From Chloroflexota bacterium (lineage in GTDB: Bacteria; Chloroflexota; UBA11872; VXOZ01), in NCBI GenBank assembly GCA_958295775.1, contig CATQHC010000009.1, positions 310,001-374,000 of the forward strand: a DNA stretch of 64,000 nucleotides, written 5' to 3'. Position 1 is the stretch's first letter, and the number at the start of each line of letters is the position of its first letter. The notes below the pieces were generated by a model. The model had not been told where the DNA came from. It did not search any database and saw only the letters and a list, made by a program, of their open reading frames with translations. Both the position numbers and the translations under genes were made by a program. Of this stretch, positions 17,858 through 26,705 are shown one piece after another.

Positions 17858-19147
17858 CGCATCGGCGCGCCGCCTTCTCGATAGAGCGCCGCTCGGCAGG
17901 CCAAAATACCACAAGAAGATTACAGCGCTGATGCCGGTCAGGGCCGCGCTCGCCAAGAAGAAGCTCTGGTAGCCGTAGATGCCCACCAGGTAGCCGCCGG
18001 CGAAACCCATCGTACCCCAGCCGATGCCCGCCACCATGTTGGCGACGCCTGCCGCCGTTTCCCGCCAGCGCGCCGGCACGACTTCCATCGTGTGGCGCAG
18101 GCTGCACGGGCGCTGAATGTAGGTAAAGCTGACCAGCCCCGCGTAACCTACCGCCGCGCCGGCCCAATGCGGGAGCAGCGCAAATGCCGCGGTGCTCACG
18201 GCCATGCCCAAGCTCGCCCATACGATCACCGGTTCAAGACCCCACCGCCGCGCAAGAAAGGGTGACATGAGGGCGGCAAAACCACCCACAAGTTGCCCGA
18301 CCGCGGCCAACATGCCGATCTGCGCGGTGGGCATCGCCAAGATCTCATCTAGATAGACGTTGAAAAACGTGCGCTGGGCGCCCTCTGATGCAATACGCAG
18401 CATGATGACCAAGCCCATCATCGCAATAATGAGCACGGGCAGACCGGATGAAGACCTGCTCGTGCGCACCGGCGGCTCTTGATCGACTTCTCCTGTTGCG
18501 GTCGCGGTGGTATTGAAGAGCGCGACGACGCCGACGACCAAGGCGACCGCCGCCACCAGCAGCGCCAACGCAAAGGAGGCCGTGTCGGTGATGGGCAGGA
18601 GTCGCGCCAACGTCCCCGGCAGAAAGCCACCGATCAGAGCACCGACAAAAGCCGCGATGGGGCTCATCCCAACCCGCAGTGAGTACAGATACATGCGTTC
18701 GCGGGGGGTCGTCGACTGCAGCATGAACGGATTGCTGTTTACAAAGTAGGCATCGAGCCCCATGGAAGTGACGGTATAAGTGACCGCAATCCACGCCACT
18801 TGCAGATCGCCGGACAGGAATTGCGCGGCGGGCAGCAGCCCAGTTCCCAATGCCGCGAGCACGAATCCCACCTGGAGCATGCGCCGCGTGCCAAAGCGCG
18901 CTCCCAGAGCCCCTGCGGGCAAGCTGAACACGGCATATGCCACAAAGCCCATACCGTTGACCAAGCCAACGACCGTAGTGTCGTATCCCAGGCGCAGCAG
19001 GTAGAGATTGAGGAGTACCGCGTAAATGCCGAAGAAAGCGAACCCCAGGAGCAGCGCGCTGAGAATGAAGATCCGCACATTGCGGTTGAAGAGCCGCAAG
19101 GCGTGGAAATAGCCGGTCACCGCCATCGCGTCTTGGGGTGTCTGCAC
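17849..19147 (-). CDS. MFS transporter
   Basis: A 432-residue major facilitator with 12 predicted helices. It starts MQTPQDAMAVTGYFHALRLF and enters helix 1 at about residue 28. GALGARFGTRRMLQ (about 78-91) is the MFS motif-A loop between helices 2 and 3, and LARRWGLEPVIVW (about 295) is its C-terminal counterpart. Substrate unknown. It converges with the aldo/keto reductase gene, their 3' ends overlapping by 9 bp with no room for a separate terminator. It is not closely similar to the MFS protein at 15553. Confidence 0.87.
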   Translation of the reverse strand: MQTPQDAMAVTGYFHALRLFNRNVRIFILSALLLGFAFFGIYAVLLNLYLLRLGYDTTVVGLVNGMGFVAYAVFSLPAGALGARFGTRRMLQVGFVLAALGTGLLPAAQFLSGDLQVAWIAVTYTVTSMGLDAYFVNSNPFMLQSTTPRERMYLYSLRVGMSPIAAFVGALIGGFLPGTLARLLPITDTASFALALLVAAVALVVGVVALFNTTATATGEVDQEPPVRTSRSSSGLPVLIIAMMGLVIMLRIASEGAQRTFFNVYLDEILAMPTAQIGMLAAVGQLVGGFAALMSPFLARRWGLEPVIVWASLGMAVSTAAFALLPHWAGAAVGYAGLVSFTYIQRPCSLRHTMEVVPARWRETAAGVANMVAGIGWGTMGFAGGYLVGIYGYQSFFLASAALTGISAVIFLWYFGLPSGALSRRRRADALH

Positions 19148-19305
19148 GGGGTCATTGCCCTCTACAAAACGAAATCGCGCCGCGAAAGACGGCGCGCAAT
19201 TTTCTGCCGTGTGCAGGAATTATGGTACCACGCAGTTAAGTAGATTCGCTGAGGCAGGGCGCTTGCCGACAATCAAGCCGGACCTAACGCGAGGCATCCC
19301 ATGTG

Positions 19306-20772
19306 CTAGCGCACACGAGGAATAGCCTGTTCAATATCGACATCGCCCGCCAAAACGCATGCACGCAGCGCAGAAGCCAATGACAGGTCACTTGAGAGGG
19401 GGTCAATTGCTGTCTCAGCAGGCAAAGCTTCTTCGGTGTCAAAATCCAAGGCCATCGCTTCATCTCCAACAACTAGGCCCCAGACCGCGCGGCTGCCGCG
19501 AGCGCCGTCCACACAATGGTCGCATCCTGCGGCCACGTATACCTTTGCGGTAGTAGGCGCGCGGAGGAAATTCGCTTCGTCCAGTGTGATGGTTCGTTGC
19601 GCTCTGCAATCCAGGCAGAGCTGCGGTACAAGGTTACACTCGCTGACTGCAAGGAGGTAGCGTGCCAATTCGCGTCGGCCAAAGCCAACTTCGAAGAGAT
19701 GCCTCAAGGCGGCAACACTCGTCGCAGCCGGCGACTGAACCAAGACTGCCGTTCCGGCGGCAAGCGCGCCAATCAAACTCTCCACCTGGACGCCACTGGC
19801 AACCCGGTCCACCATGACCACATCTGGGCCCAACCTCATTGCGGCCTGCCAGAGCTCGACGCCGTCTGTATTCTCGTCGTGACTCCCATCAAGGTGCACG
19901 ATGCTTTCTGATTGGTAATTGAGCGCCCGGTCAATGGAAACTATCAGCTTTCCCTTAGCGCCCATATAATCTGCCAAAGCCAAACGATGCTGTTGCACGA
20001 TGCGATCATGGCTGCCGGCAAGCACTAGCAGACCGGGCTTTCCTGAGAGTAATCCTCGCAGCTCCTTGCTCTGTATTGGTGTATATCCCAAGCATTCGAG
20101 GGTCTGCACTTCACCTGAATGAAAGAATTGCAGTTGCAGGTGCTCGCCAGCCAGTGTCTGCAAGACGCTTACGCGCACCTGGGCAGAGAGGTTTTCGCCC
20201 GTATGCCTGAAGATGGCGGCGCTCGTTGACCCAGTTTCCCCGTCGCCCAATGATGCCAAGGCCTTGAGTTTCTCCTTCAGCAGGTTTCCCAGGTCGCGTT
20301 CCACGCGCACAATTTCTCTAAGTTTGTCCCCATTGCGCAGGAGCAACCGGTCGCCGTCTTCAATTGGCATCACGTAGAGGTCACTTGCTCGCGCCGCCAT
20401 ACTCACGAGCAGCAGCATATTCGCCACTTCGCCCATGCCGGACTCAATTCCCTCCACGCAAATTTCGGGGAGATCGTCAATGCCATGTTCGACGAGTATG
20501 GCCGTGAAGAGTCGGAGCAACACGGCGATTCTTTCTCGATGCACAGCGAGATCTGCGGCAGCCTCCGCCACGTCACAATCGCTAAACTGCAACAGCGCGT
20601 CCTGCTTGCTTGCCTTGAGGATGCCATCCTTCACTAGGCGATAGACCTGGGCCCGGCTCAGGGAGAGTCGCACCATCACTTCCGCTACACCAAGCGTGGC
20701 ACTTTCGTGCGGCTGGCCGTCTGCAGGCGAATCTGTTGTCCGACCTATTGTGTGCCGGCCCTCTTTTGCCAT
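19306..20772 (-). CDS. Degenerate GspE/PilB-like protein with N-terminal helix-turn-helix
   Basis: 488 residues. Residues 27-75 (LGVAEVMVRLSLSRAQVYRLVKDG onward) look like an excisionase/MerR-type helix-turn-helix. The rest follows the secretion-ATPase layout of GspE/PilB: ASDLYVMP (128-135) replaces the SDIHI motif, GYTPIQSKELRGLL (229-242) precedes the P-loop, PDVVMVDRV (316-324) is at Walker B, and a zinc site CLDC...CDHC (386-420) is intact. Key residues are lost. The P-loop reads LAGSHDRIV instead of GPTGSGKTT, the GEIRD glutamate is missing, and the His-box STLHTN is VQSPAA. It should not hydrolyse ATP. The ATG has GAGGAA seven bases ahead and overlaps the MscS gene by 28 bp. Role unknown; a regulatory or scaffold function is inference. 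Confidence 0.75.
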   Translation of the reverse strand: MAKEGRHTIGRTTDSPADGQPHESATLGVAEVMVRLSLSRAQVYRLVKDGILKASKQDALLQFSDCDVAEAAADLAVHRERIAVLLRLFTAILVEHGIDDLPEICVEGIESGMGEVANMLLLVSMAARASDLYVMPIEDGDRLLLRNGDKLREIVRVERDLGNLLKEKLKALASLGDGETGSTSAAIFRHTGENLSAQVRVSVLQTLAGEHLQLQFFHSGEVQTLECLGYTPIQSKELRGLLSGKPGLLVLAGSHDRIVQQHRLALADYMGAKGKLIVSIDRALNYQSESIVHLDGSHDENTDGVELWQAAMRLGPDVVMVDRVASGVQVESLIGALAAGTAVLVQSPAATSVAALRHLFEVGFGRRELARYLLAVSECNLVPQLCLDCRAQRTITLDEANFLRAPTTAKVYVAAGCDHCVDGARGSRAVWGLVVGDEAMALDFDTEEALPAETAIDPLSSDLSLASALRACVLAGDVDIEQAIPRVR

Positions 20773-21584
20773 AGGTATTCCTCGCCCGTCAGACTTATGT
20801 CCTTCGCCGGGATCGTTACCGCTAGACCGGCGTCAGCAAATTCCTTGCGCAGCTCAGTGATCAGTTCCCCGTAGAGGTTTACGGACTTTGCAGCCGTCCA
20901 GGCCAGCAGTTGGGCTCTTTCTACCTCTGCCGTTACTTCCAGCATCTTGAAGCGTGGGGCCGGATCATCCAAGATCGCGGTGTGGGTACGCAGCCTCTCC
21001 AATGCGATGTCCTTTACCCAATCGAGGTCCTCCTCATAGGCAACCGCCAGCGGAATCTGCAGCACTCGCATGTCGTAGCTGGAGTGATTGATGATCTTAT
21101 TTCGCCAAAGCACTGAATTCGGCACCACGATGCGGGCATTGTCCAAGGTAAGCAGACCGGTGTAACTCAGATTTACGTGGGTGACAAACCCGATTTGCTG
21201 CGGCGGGCCGAACTCGACCAGATCGCCTTTGCCGAAAGGCTTGGCGCCCAACATCATCAAACCCGCGAAATAGTTTGCAATAGAACGCCGGGCGCCCATG
21301 CCGATGATGATGCCGGTGATGCCAACCGAGACTAAGAACGACTCGATTGGAAATCCAATTTGCTTAAGCGCCGCCGTGAGCATGATCGCCAAGAAGAAAT
21401 AGCGGGTGAATGTGCTCACATAACCCCACGTAATCTCGTCCCAGCCAACCTTCACCACGAGGCTGTCAACGCTGCGCTTGACCCAGTAGGAGCCAATCCA
21501 GCCGACGGACGCAATGAGCAAGGCGCCGACTAGCGATGGCAGGAAGTCTCGGAGGTAAAGAAGAAACTCATCGAGAACGGTCAT
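20745..21584 (-). CDS. Small-conductance mechanosensitive channel (MscS family)
   Basis: A 279-residue membrane channel. Three hydrophobic helices (about 12-35, 55-80, 84-112) end in the pore helix region GITGIIIGMGARRSIANYFAG. A beta domain follows, with PFGKGDLVEFG and the conserved VVPNSVLWRNKIINHS (about 155-170). Such channels open under membrane tension during hypo-osmotic shock. The usual Gly/Ala-rich pore packing is only partly kept. It lies upstream of, and overlaps by 28 bp, the degenerate GspE-like gene, so the two are probably co-expressed. Confidence 0.9.
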   Translation of the reverse strand: MTVLDEFLLYLRDFLPSLVGALLIASVGWIGSYWVKRSVDSLVVKVGWDEITWGYVSTFTRYFFLAIMLTAALKQIGFPIESFLVSVGITGIIIGMGARRSIANYFAGLMMLGAKPFGKGDLVEFGPPQQIGFVTHVNLSYTGLLTLDNARIVVPNSVLWRNKIINHSSYDMRVLQIPLAVAYEEDLDWVKDIALERLRTHTAILDDPAPRFKMLEVTAEVERAQLLAWTAAKSVNLYGELITELRKEFADAGLAVTIPAKDISLTGEEYLWQKRAGTQ

Positions 21585-21805
21585 AGTCTACTTGCATGGG
21601 TAATGCCCGTACTGAAACTGCTCGCTGAACCGCGCGGTATCGTCCAATTGCAGCTTGGACTCTAGCACACTCAGCGACTGGAATGGGAAGGTTATTCAAT
21701 CTTGCCAGTCGAAGGCAGTTTGCCTACGGCCGATTCGCGGAATGCAACGCGCCCTACTGCCGGAGTCCAAGCGGCAAGGATAAGGTCCTCTAAGGCATAC
21801 CGAAG

Positions 21806-22576
21806 TTAGAGCGACGCCATCACCATTTTCACATGCGCCGCCGCCTCGGTCACGCATTTCACCGAGTTGCAGTGCTCGATGTGCATGGCGACGTCGAGGC
21901 CCCGGTCGAGCAGCGCGCGGAAGATCTCCGCATACGGCACCTCGCCCTCGCCCACCGGGCGTTCCGCCTTCTCGTCGGCGTGGTAGACGGCGTCCTTCAC
22001 GTGGCCGTTGATGATGCGGTCGGCGTAACGCTCGATAACCAGCAGCGGGTCGCTGCCGACGACGTAGTAGTTGGTGGGATCGTAGTTCAGCCAGAAGTTC
22101 GGGTGATCGACCAACTCCATCAGCCGCTCGACCCGCTCCAGTGTGTGCACGAAACACGGCGGGTCGGCCTCCAACGCAAAGCGAATGCCGCGCTCAGCCG
22201 TTCGTTCGCACACCGTGCGCGTAATCTCCGTGCATGCCGCCCACGTGTCGGCCTGGGGCACGCCCGGCGCCGGCCACATGACGCGGGTGAAGAAGATGTC
22301 CACGTCCAACACCGCGCACGCGTCGAGCGCGAAGTCGAGCTGTTCCAGGATCTCTTCCCGGAGAGTAGGGTCGCACAGGCCCATTGCGCCACCCATGGAC
22401 GTCACCTCTACGCCCAATGCGGCACACGCCTCGTTCAGTTCAGCGCAGTCCGCCAGCGACGCAAACTCCGTCCGCGCCACCTCGATCGCCGGCAACCCCA
22501 AGTCCGCCGCAAGCTGCACCTTCTCCCGAAACGAAAGCGCTTTCAATCCAGGCGTGCGGTATCCAAAGCGAATCAC
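21806..22576 (-). CDS. Sugar phosphate isomerase/epimerase (xylose isomerase-like TIM barrel)
   Basis: A 256-residue TIM-barrel protein of the AP-endonuclease-2/sugar isomerase group. The GTG start follows GAGAGGA by nine bases and gives VIRFGYRTPGLKAL. Metal-site strands are ALEADPP (about 138), WLNYDPTNYYV (about 172), INGHVKDAVY (about 200) and AMHIEHCNS (about 238), supplying the expected Glu, Asp, His and Glu. Substrate unknown; relatives epimerise keto sugars or inosose. It lies 90 bp downstream of the PhyH dioxygenase gene on the same strand, and such pairs are probably catabolic. Confidence 0.85.
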   Translation of the reverse strand: MIRFGYRTPGLKALSFREKVQLAADLGLPAIEVARTEFASLADCAELNEACAALGVEVTSMGGAMGLCDPTLREEILEQLDFALDACAVLDVDIFFTRVMWPAPGVPQADTWAACTEITRTVCERTAERGIRFALEADPPCFVHTLERVERLMELVDHPNFWLNYDPTNYYVVGSDPLLVIERYADRIINGHVKDAVYHADEKAERPVGEGEVPYAEIFRALLDRGLDVAMHIEHCNSVKCVTEAAAHVKMVMASL

Positions 22577-22666
22577 TATGCTCAGTCCTCTCTGCCTGCC
22601 AATTGCGACCCTTTTGCGACATAGGCCGCCCAATCCCTGACGCTTCTCAAATCGATAGTCTCTGGA

Positions 22667-23506
22667 CTAATCATCGTCTCTTGGCGCTACAGCTTGCGGG
22701 CCCCAGTTGCCATAGACCTCGATGGTCTGGTTTTCCAGCTTGGGGCGGACGCTGCGCACCATGACGCCGGGGCGGCCCATGGCCTGGCCGCTCACCTGGA
22801 GATTGCGCGGGTTGCGGTAGCCGAAGCGCACCACGCGCCGCCAGCGGGGCTGCTCGTTGAGGGCGGAACCGTGGATGGTCCAGATGCTGAACAGCACCAC
22901 GTCACCCGGGTCTGCCGGCACCGAAACGGCATCTTGCAGGCGGTACACGTTCTGATCGAGGTGCGGCGAGCCCTCACGGCTGTGCTCCAGCGGCCCCAGC
23001 TTGTGGCTGCCTTCCAGGAACTTCAAGCAGCCGCTGGTATCGTCGGCGCCGTCGACGTGCACGATGGCGTCGATGTAGCGGCCGTCCTGGTGCGGGTAGA
23101 AGGGGTAGTCCTGGTGCATGGGGAAGGGCGTGCCGGTGTCCGGGCCTTTGGCGTGGAGCGTGCTGTGGTGGAACTCCAGGTCCGGTCCGATGATGTCGGC
23201 AACGGACTGCACCAGCCGCTCCTGCACCAACGCCCGCGCCCAGGCCTCGCTGTAGCTCTGCAATTCGTGGATGGTCACCAGGAGGCTCTTGTCATCCGCG
23301 TCCTTTTCCATCAGTTGCTTGCGCCACGGGCCGCTCCAGCCTTTGCCGTGGGTTGCGAAGTACTGGATGATGTGGTCGAGTTCCTCGCTAAGGGCCGCCA
23401 CTTCAGCCGGATCGAAGACCTGCTTCAGCCGCAGATAGCCGTGTTCGTTAAAGAATTCCACGTCGTCCACGGACAACTTCCTGGGTTCTGCTATGGTTAC
23501 GCTCAT
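22667..23506 (-). CDS. Phytanoyl-CoA dioxygenase (PhyH) family oxygenase
   Basis: A 279-residue Fe(II)/2-oxoglutarate-dependent dioxygenase. The iron triad is visible: His131 and Asp133 in PFPMHQDYPF, and His212 in WTIHGSALN. Arg224-225 in the following RWRRVVRFGY can bind 2-oxoglutarate. The jelly-roll strands GCLKFLEGSHKLGPL and PADPGDVVLF are typical. The substrate is unknown; the family hydroxylates many small molecules. AGAGGAG lies nine bases before the ATG. The sugar isomerase follows after 90 bp, so the two likely act in one pathway. Confidence 0.88.
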   Translation of the reverse strand: MSVTIAEPRKLSVDDVEFFNEHGYLRLKQVFDPAEVAALSEELDHIIQYFATHGKGWSGPWRKQLMEKDADDKSLLVTIHELQSYSEAWARALVQERLVQSVADIIGPDLEFHHSTLHAKGPDTGTPFPMHQDYPFYPHQDGRYIDAIVHVDGADDTSGCLKFLEGSHKLGPLEHSREGSPHLDQNVYRLQDAVSVPADPGDVVLFSIWTIHGSALNEQPRWRRVVRFGYRNPRNLQVSGQAMGRPGVMVRSVRPKLENQTIEVYGNWGPQAVAPRDDD

Positions 23507-24009
23507 CGCACTTGACTCCTCTGAATACTTGCTTCCCGGATCAATTCTCAGCCTTTAGACGTGCGTTTCATACGCCAATACACGTTAGTTGCTATGCTGC
23601 TGGGGCAGCACGCTGCTGTCAAGGTGCGCAAGCCTGATGCCGCATAGGGCATGCGCAATGTACTGCTCTAGTCTTGCCCAGATCCAGATTATTGACAAGT
23701 CTCTGCCACCGCTTCAATATATAGCGCGAGAGACGGACTTCCAGATTTTGCCTGCCTACCGTGTAGCCGTTGCGGGGAGTGCGCCCTGGGCGTGCGCCCT
23801 ACCTGAAAGGACCGGCTTTTTTTGAGTGTGTCGAAGGCTGCCTGTCCTTTCACTGATTGCCGCGCCGAATTGGCGAGGCAGCCAATCCCGCTGTCAGGCG
23901 GGGGACAAGCCCCCGCGCTACGGCCCGCTCAATGAACTTTTCGATACCTTTGAACTCTTGAGCCGAGACATTGGAGGCTCTTGAATAAGGACCTAGCTAA
24001 GGATATGCC
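23507..24009. other. Intergenic region before the YIP1 genes
   Basis: 503 bp with no supported gene. It contains a GGGCG-TG-CGCCC hairpin (23788-23799), a run of seven T (23817-23823) and the repeat-like hairpin at 23898-23916. No promoter stands out. Confidence 0.5.
23898..23916. repeat. GC-rich hairpin, repeat-like
   Basis: GCGGGGG-ACAAG-CCCCCGC, a perfect 7-bp stem, in the context CAGGCGGGGGACAAGCCCC. It looks like a small dispersed palindromic element, but only one copy is in this window. Confidence 0.35.
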
Positions 24010-24594
24010 ATGCTTGCCGACCGCATGTTCCGTGCCGCCATGCTGGATTCGCTAGTCTTCGACGAGATTAAAGCAGACCGCACGGCCACAACCCAGGCCG
24101 TGCAGGTTGTCATCATCATTGCAGTCATCGGCATTATCAGCACGCTCGTACAGACGCTCAACTCTACGGTAGAGTCTGCGGTTCAGCCCGAAGCCATCAC
24201 CAGCATCGCGACCTCCGCGGCTACTGCGGTTGTCGGTTGGCTGCTCTGGGCCTTCCTTGCCTATCTCTTGGGCACCGCGGTCTTTGGCGGGACAGGCAGC
24301 TACGTGGAAATGCTGCGCGCAATCGGATTTGCGCAATCGCCGTCAGTTATTTCCATTCTCTCCGTTCCTCTGGTTTTTGTCCCGGTGGCCGGGGCGGTTT
24401 TGGGGGGCCTGCTGGGCGTTGCGGCGGCGCTTTGGGTCCTCATTGTCGACGTCATCGCAACGCGGCAGACCCTGGGCATAAGCACCGGCAAGGCAACGAT
24501 TATCACTGTCATAGTATCCATAGTAATGGTCGTGTCGTTCGTGGCGATAACGATTGCGCTGTTTCCCGAAAACTTCCAACTTGAAGGAGTTTGA
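24010..24594 (+). CDS. YIP1-family membrane protein (tandem copy 1)
   Basis: A 194-residue membrane protein with five predicted helices. It starts MLADRMFRAAMLDSLVFDEIKADRTATTQAVQVVII. The core helices include ATAVVGWLLWAFLAYLLGTAVFGG and SYVEMLRAIGFAQSPSV, the YIP1 pattern in which a helix-end 'R-x-x-G-x-A-x-x-P' follows the 'W-x-x-x-x-x-x-x-G' helix. Bacterial members have no established biochemical role; eukaryotic YIP1 proteins act in membrane trafficking. A paralogue of equal length and matching motifs lies 250 bp downstream, so this is a tandem duplication. Confidence 0.75.
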   Translation: MLADRMFRAAMLDSLVFDEIKADRTATTQAVQVVIIIAVIGIISTLVQTLNSTVESAVQPEAITSIATSAATAVVGWLLWAFLAYLLGTAVFGGTGSYVEMLRAIGFAQSPSVISILSVPLVFVPVAGAVLGGLLGVAAALWVLIVDVIATRQTLGISTGKATIITVIVSIVMVVSFVAITIALFPENFQLEGV

Positions 24595-24769
24595 TTGGCC
24601 GCGCGCCGGACAGCCTGGCAGCTAAAGGCGAGACGAGGCCCGCAGCGGCAGCGCTATTAGGTACCATCGACTTTCTGCTCCCAGAGACATGGGATAAGAC
24701 GAAGAGATTTCAATATTCTGAACACTTAAATTGCAGTTTCTAACCTTTCATGCTACTATTTGGCTAGAA

Positions 24770-24795
24770 CCGCAAGTATAATATTTTACTTGTGG
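24770..24795 (+). promoter_or_regulatory. Inverted repeat overlapping a -10-like box upstream of the second YIP1 gene
   Basis: CCGCAAGTA and TACTTGTGG form a 9-bp inverted repeat (one G-T pair if transcribed) with 8 bases between. TATAAT (24777-24782) lies within it, about 62 bp before the ATG. It could be an operator or an mRNA hairpin; no -35 box is obvious. Confidence 0.35.
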
Positions 24796-24844
24796 GTGGC
24801 AGCACTCAGGGGATGTTGAAGCATGCAACAGAAAGGAAGACGCC

Positions 24845-25432
24845 ATGCTTGTCAACCGTATGATCCGAGCGGCGATGCTCGATCCTCGTCTCTATGAGGA
24901 GGTGGAGCACGACCGTTCTGCAACCAGTCAAGCGATGCAGGTGGTCATCATCGTGGCCCTTGCGAGTGGCATCGGCGGCGCGATCTGGAAGCTCATCACC
25001 CTCAGTCCGATCGACGCGGTAACGGGTCTCATCGGCGGCATCCTTGCCGCAGTACTCGGCTGGCTGGTCTGGGCGTTTGTCACCTACATTATCGGCGACA
25101 AAGTTTTCGGCGGCACCGCCACCTACGGCGAGATGCTCCGCACGCTCGGTTTTGCCCAGTCGCCAAACGTGCTTCTCATCTTCACAGGCATTCTTGGTGG
25201 CATTCCGTTGTTTGGCGGCTTGCTGCGGTTAGCCCTGCTTATTTGGGTTCTTCTCGCAGGCCTCATCGCGATCCGGCAGGGGCTCGACGTGAGTACCGGC
25301 AAGGCTATCTTAACCGCCATCATCGGCTGGATCATCATGGCAATTGTCATCGCGATTATCACCTCTGTATTTGGCATTGGTATTACGGCAGAAGAGACTG
25401 AGGCTGTGTTAGGGACACTTGCTGTCGGCTAG
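24845..25432 (+). CDS. YIP1-family membrane protein (tandem copy 2)
   Basis: A 195-residue membrane protein with five predicted helices, starting MLVNRMIRAAMLDPRLYEEVEHDRSATSQAMQVVII, close to copy 1. It shares the WLVWAFVTYIIGDKVFGGTATYGEMLRTLGFAQSPNV block, and its C-terminal helices (LDVSTGKAILTAIIGWII) align with copy 1. GAAAGGAAGA lies just before the ATG. Function unknown, as for copy 1. The identical topology and clear similarity show tandem duplication followed by divergence, and the proteins may form a heteromer. Confidence 0.75.
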   Translation: MLVNRMIRAAMLDPRLYEEVEHDRSATSQAMQVVIIVALASGIGGAIWKLITLSPIDAVTGLIGGILAAVLGWLVWAFVTYIIGDKVFGGTATYGEMLRTLGFAQSPNVLLIFTGILGGIPLFGGLLRLALLIWVLLAGLIAIRQGLDVSTGKAILTAIIGWIIMAIVIAIITSVFGIGITAEETEAVLGTLAVG

Positions 25433-25544
25433 GTTTCACTGCCTGCAGTAGAAAAAGAGCGAGGGAGCGCACCGCCCGTCAAGTTGCACCTTCCAGAATC
25501 AGATTGCTGCATTCCTACCGAATTGTTCTCGGTGCGTAGCAAAG

Positions 25545-25579
25545 GCCGTTCAGGCTGCGACAAGCTCAGCACGAACGGC
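25545..25579. repeat. Dispersed repeat, second copy of the GACAAGCTCAGCACGAACG element
   Basis: GCCGTTC (25545-25551) and GAACGGC (25573-25579) flank a core sharing GACAAGCTCAGCACGAACG with the copy at 2041-2077. It lies between the YIP1 and fabI genes. Confidence 0.6.
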
Positions 25580-25641
25580 TCTTGGGAAGGCCTCTGTCGA
25601 TCAGACGGCCTTTCGTTCTATTTCGTCTCGCCTGCGTACGA

Positions 25642-26421
25642 TCAAAGGCCGATGATGTGGTATCCAGCATCCACGTGGATGGTTTCGCCGGTCACGCCGG
25701 ATGAGAGTGACGAGGCCAGGTAGAGCGCGGTATCGCCCACCTCGGCCTGGGTGATGTTGCGGCGCATGGGTGTGCGTTCCGGCAAGTCGAGGAGAAAGTT
25801 GCGGCCGCCGGGAATGCCTGCCAAAGAGAGAGTACGCATGGCGCCCGCGGAGATAGCGTTCACCCGGATATTGTGGGGGCCAAGATTCTCGGCGAGGTAG
25901 CGTACGTTGGCGTCCAGCGTCGCTTTGGCCGGTCCCATGAGCTTGTAGCCCGCGACCACACGCTCGCCGCCAAGATACGTCAGCGCCATAATGCTGCCGC
26001 CTCCGGCTTTCTGCATGAGCGGCAGCGCCGCCCGCGAGAGCGATATAAGGGAGAGTGCGCTGATTTCAATAGCCTGCAAGAAGCCTTCCCGCGACGTATC
26101 TACAAACTCTTTCGCGAATTCATCGCGACTGGCGAAAGCAAGGCTATGCACCAGAATGTCCACCTTGCCGAATTCCCGCTTCACCAGGGAAAACAGCGAG
26201 TCGACCTCTTCAGGATGGGTCACGTCGCACGGCGCAACCAGTGGGTTGTCTAAGGTGGCAGCCAGGTCCTGTACGCGCGTGGCCAAGCGTTCAGTTTGGT
26301 AGTTCAGAGCAATGCGCGCGCCCGCGCCCGCCAGCGCCTCCACGATCGCCCACGCCGCGCTCTCTTTATTGGCAACACCCATTACCAGCGCATGCTTGCC
26401 CTGTAGATCAATTGTGTACAT
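25642..26421 (-). CDS. fabI: Enoyl-[acyl-carrier-protein] reductase (NADH)
   Basis: Carries out the last reduction step of each fatty-acid elongation cycle in the cytoplasm. At 259 residues it is the usual FabI length. The nucleotide site GVANKESAAWAIVEAL (15-30) and the catalytic segment are clear: Tyr149 (YLGGER), Tyr159 and Lys166 (GYKLMGPAKA) match the FabI Tyr-x6-Lys arrangement rather than the Tyr-x3-Lys of ordinary SDRs. Later motifs NVRYLAENLGPHNIRVNAISAG and GVTGETIHVDAGYHI are also FabI-like. GAGGAGA stands six bases before the ATG. No other fatty-acid synthesis genes are adjacent. Confidence 0.95.
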   Translation of the reverse strand: MYTIDLQGKHALVMGVANKESAAWAIVEALAGAGARIALNYQTERLATRVQDLAATLDNPLVAPCDVTHPEEVDSLFSLVKREFGKVDILVHSLAFASRDEFAKEFVDTSREGFLQAIEISALSLISLSRAALPLMQKAGGGSIMALTYLGGERVVAGYKLMGPAKATLDANVRYLAENLGPHNIRVNAISAGAMRTLSLAGIPGGRNFLLDLPERTPMRRNITQAEVGDTALYLASSLSSGVTGETIHVDAGYHIIGL

Positions 26422-26705
26422 GCAGTTTCTCCTCGATCAGCACCTATTTGGAATTCATCATCACTCTAGCGGAATTCGCGGATTCACTGACGCCGCCAGC
26501 GTAAACGCCTACCAGCCCAAGACTCAAGCGGGTTTCGACAGCACTCCGGTTCCAGACCCCTGACAGAGTTTCATAATACCCCAATGCAGCCCCAGGCACG
26601 TGTGGGACGAGAATGCGCGGGCCAATTGGCTCACCGTAATGTTGACAGGATGGGAGAAGCGCTTCGACAATTGAGTGAAGCAGGTTCAAGGAAAGGACTC
26701 GCAAC

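Noticed and set aside
23788-23823. Hairpin GGGCG-TG-CGCCC and seven-T run as a terminator
   Set aside because: The T-run is 18 bases away from the hairpin and no plus-strand gene ends upstream.
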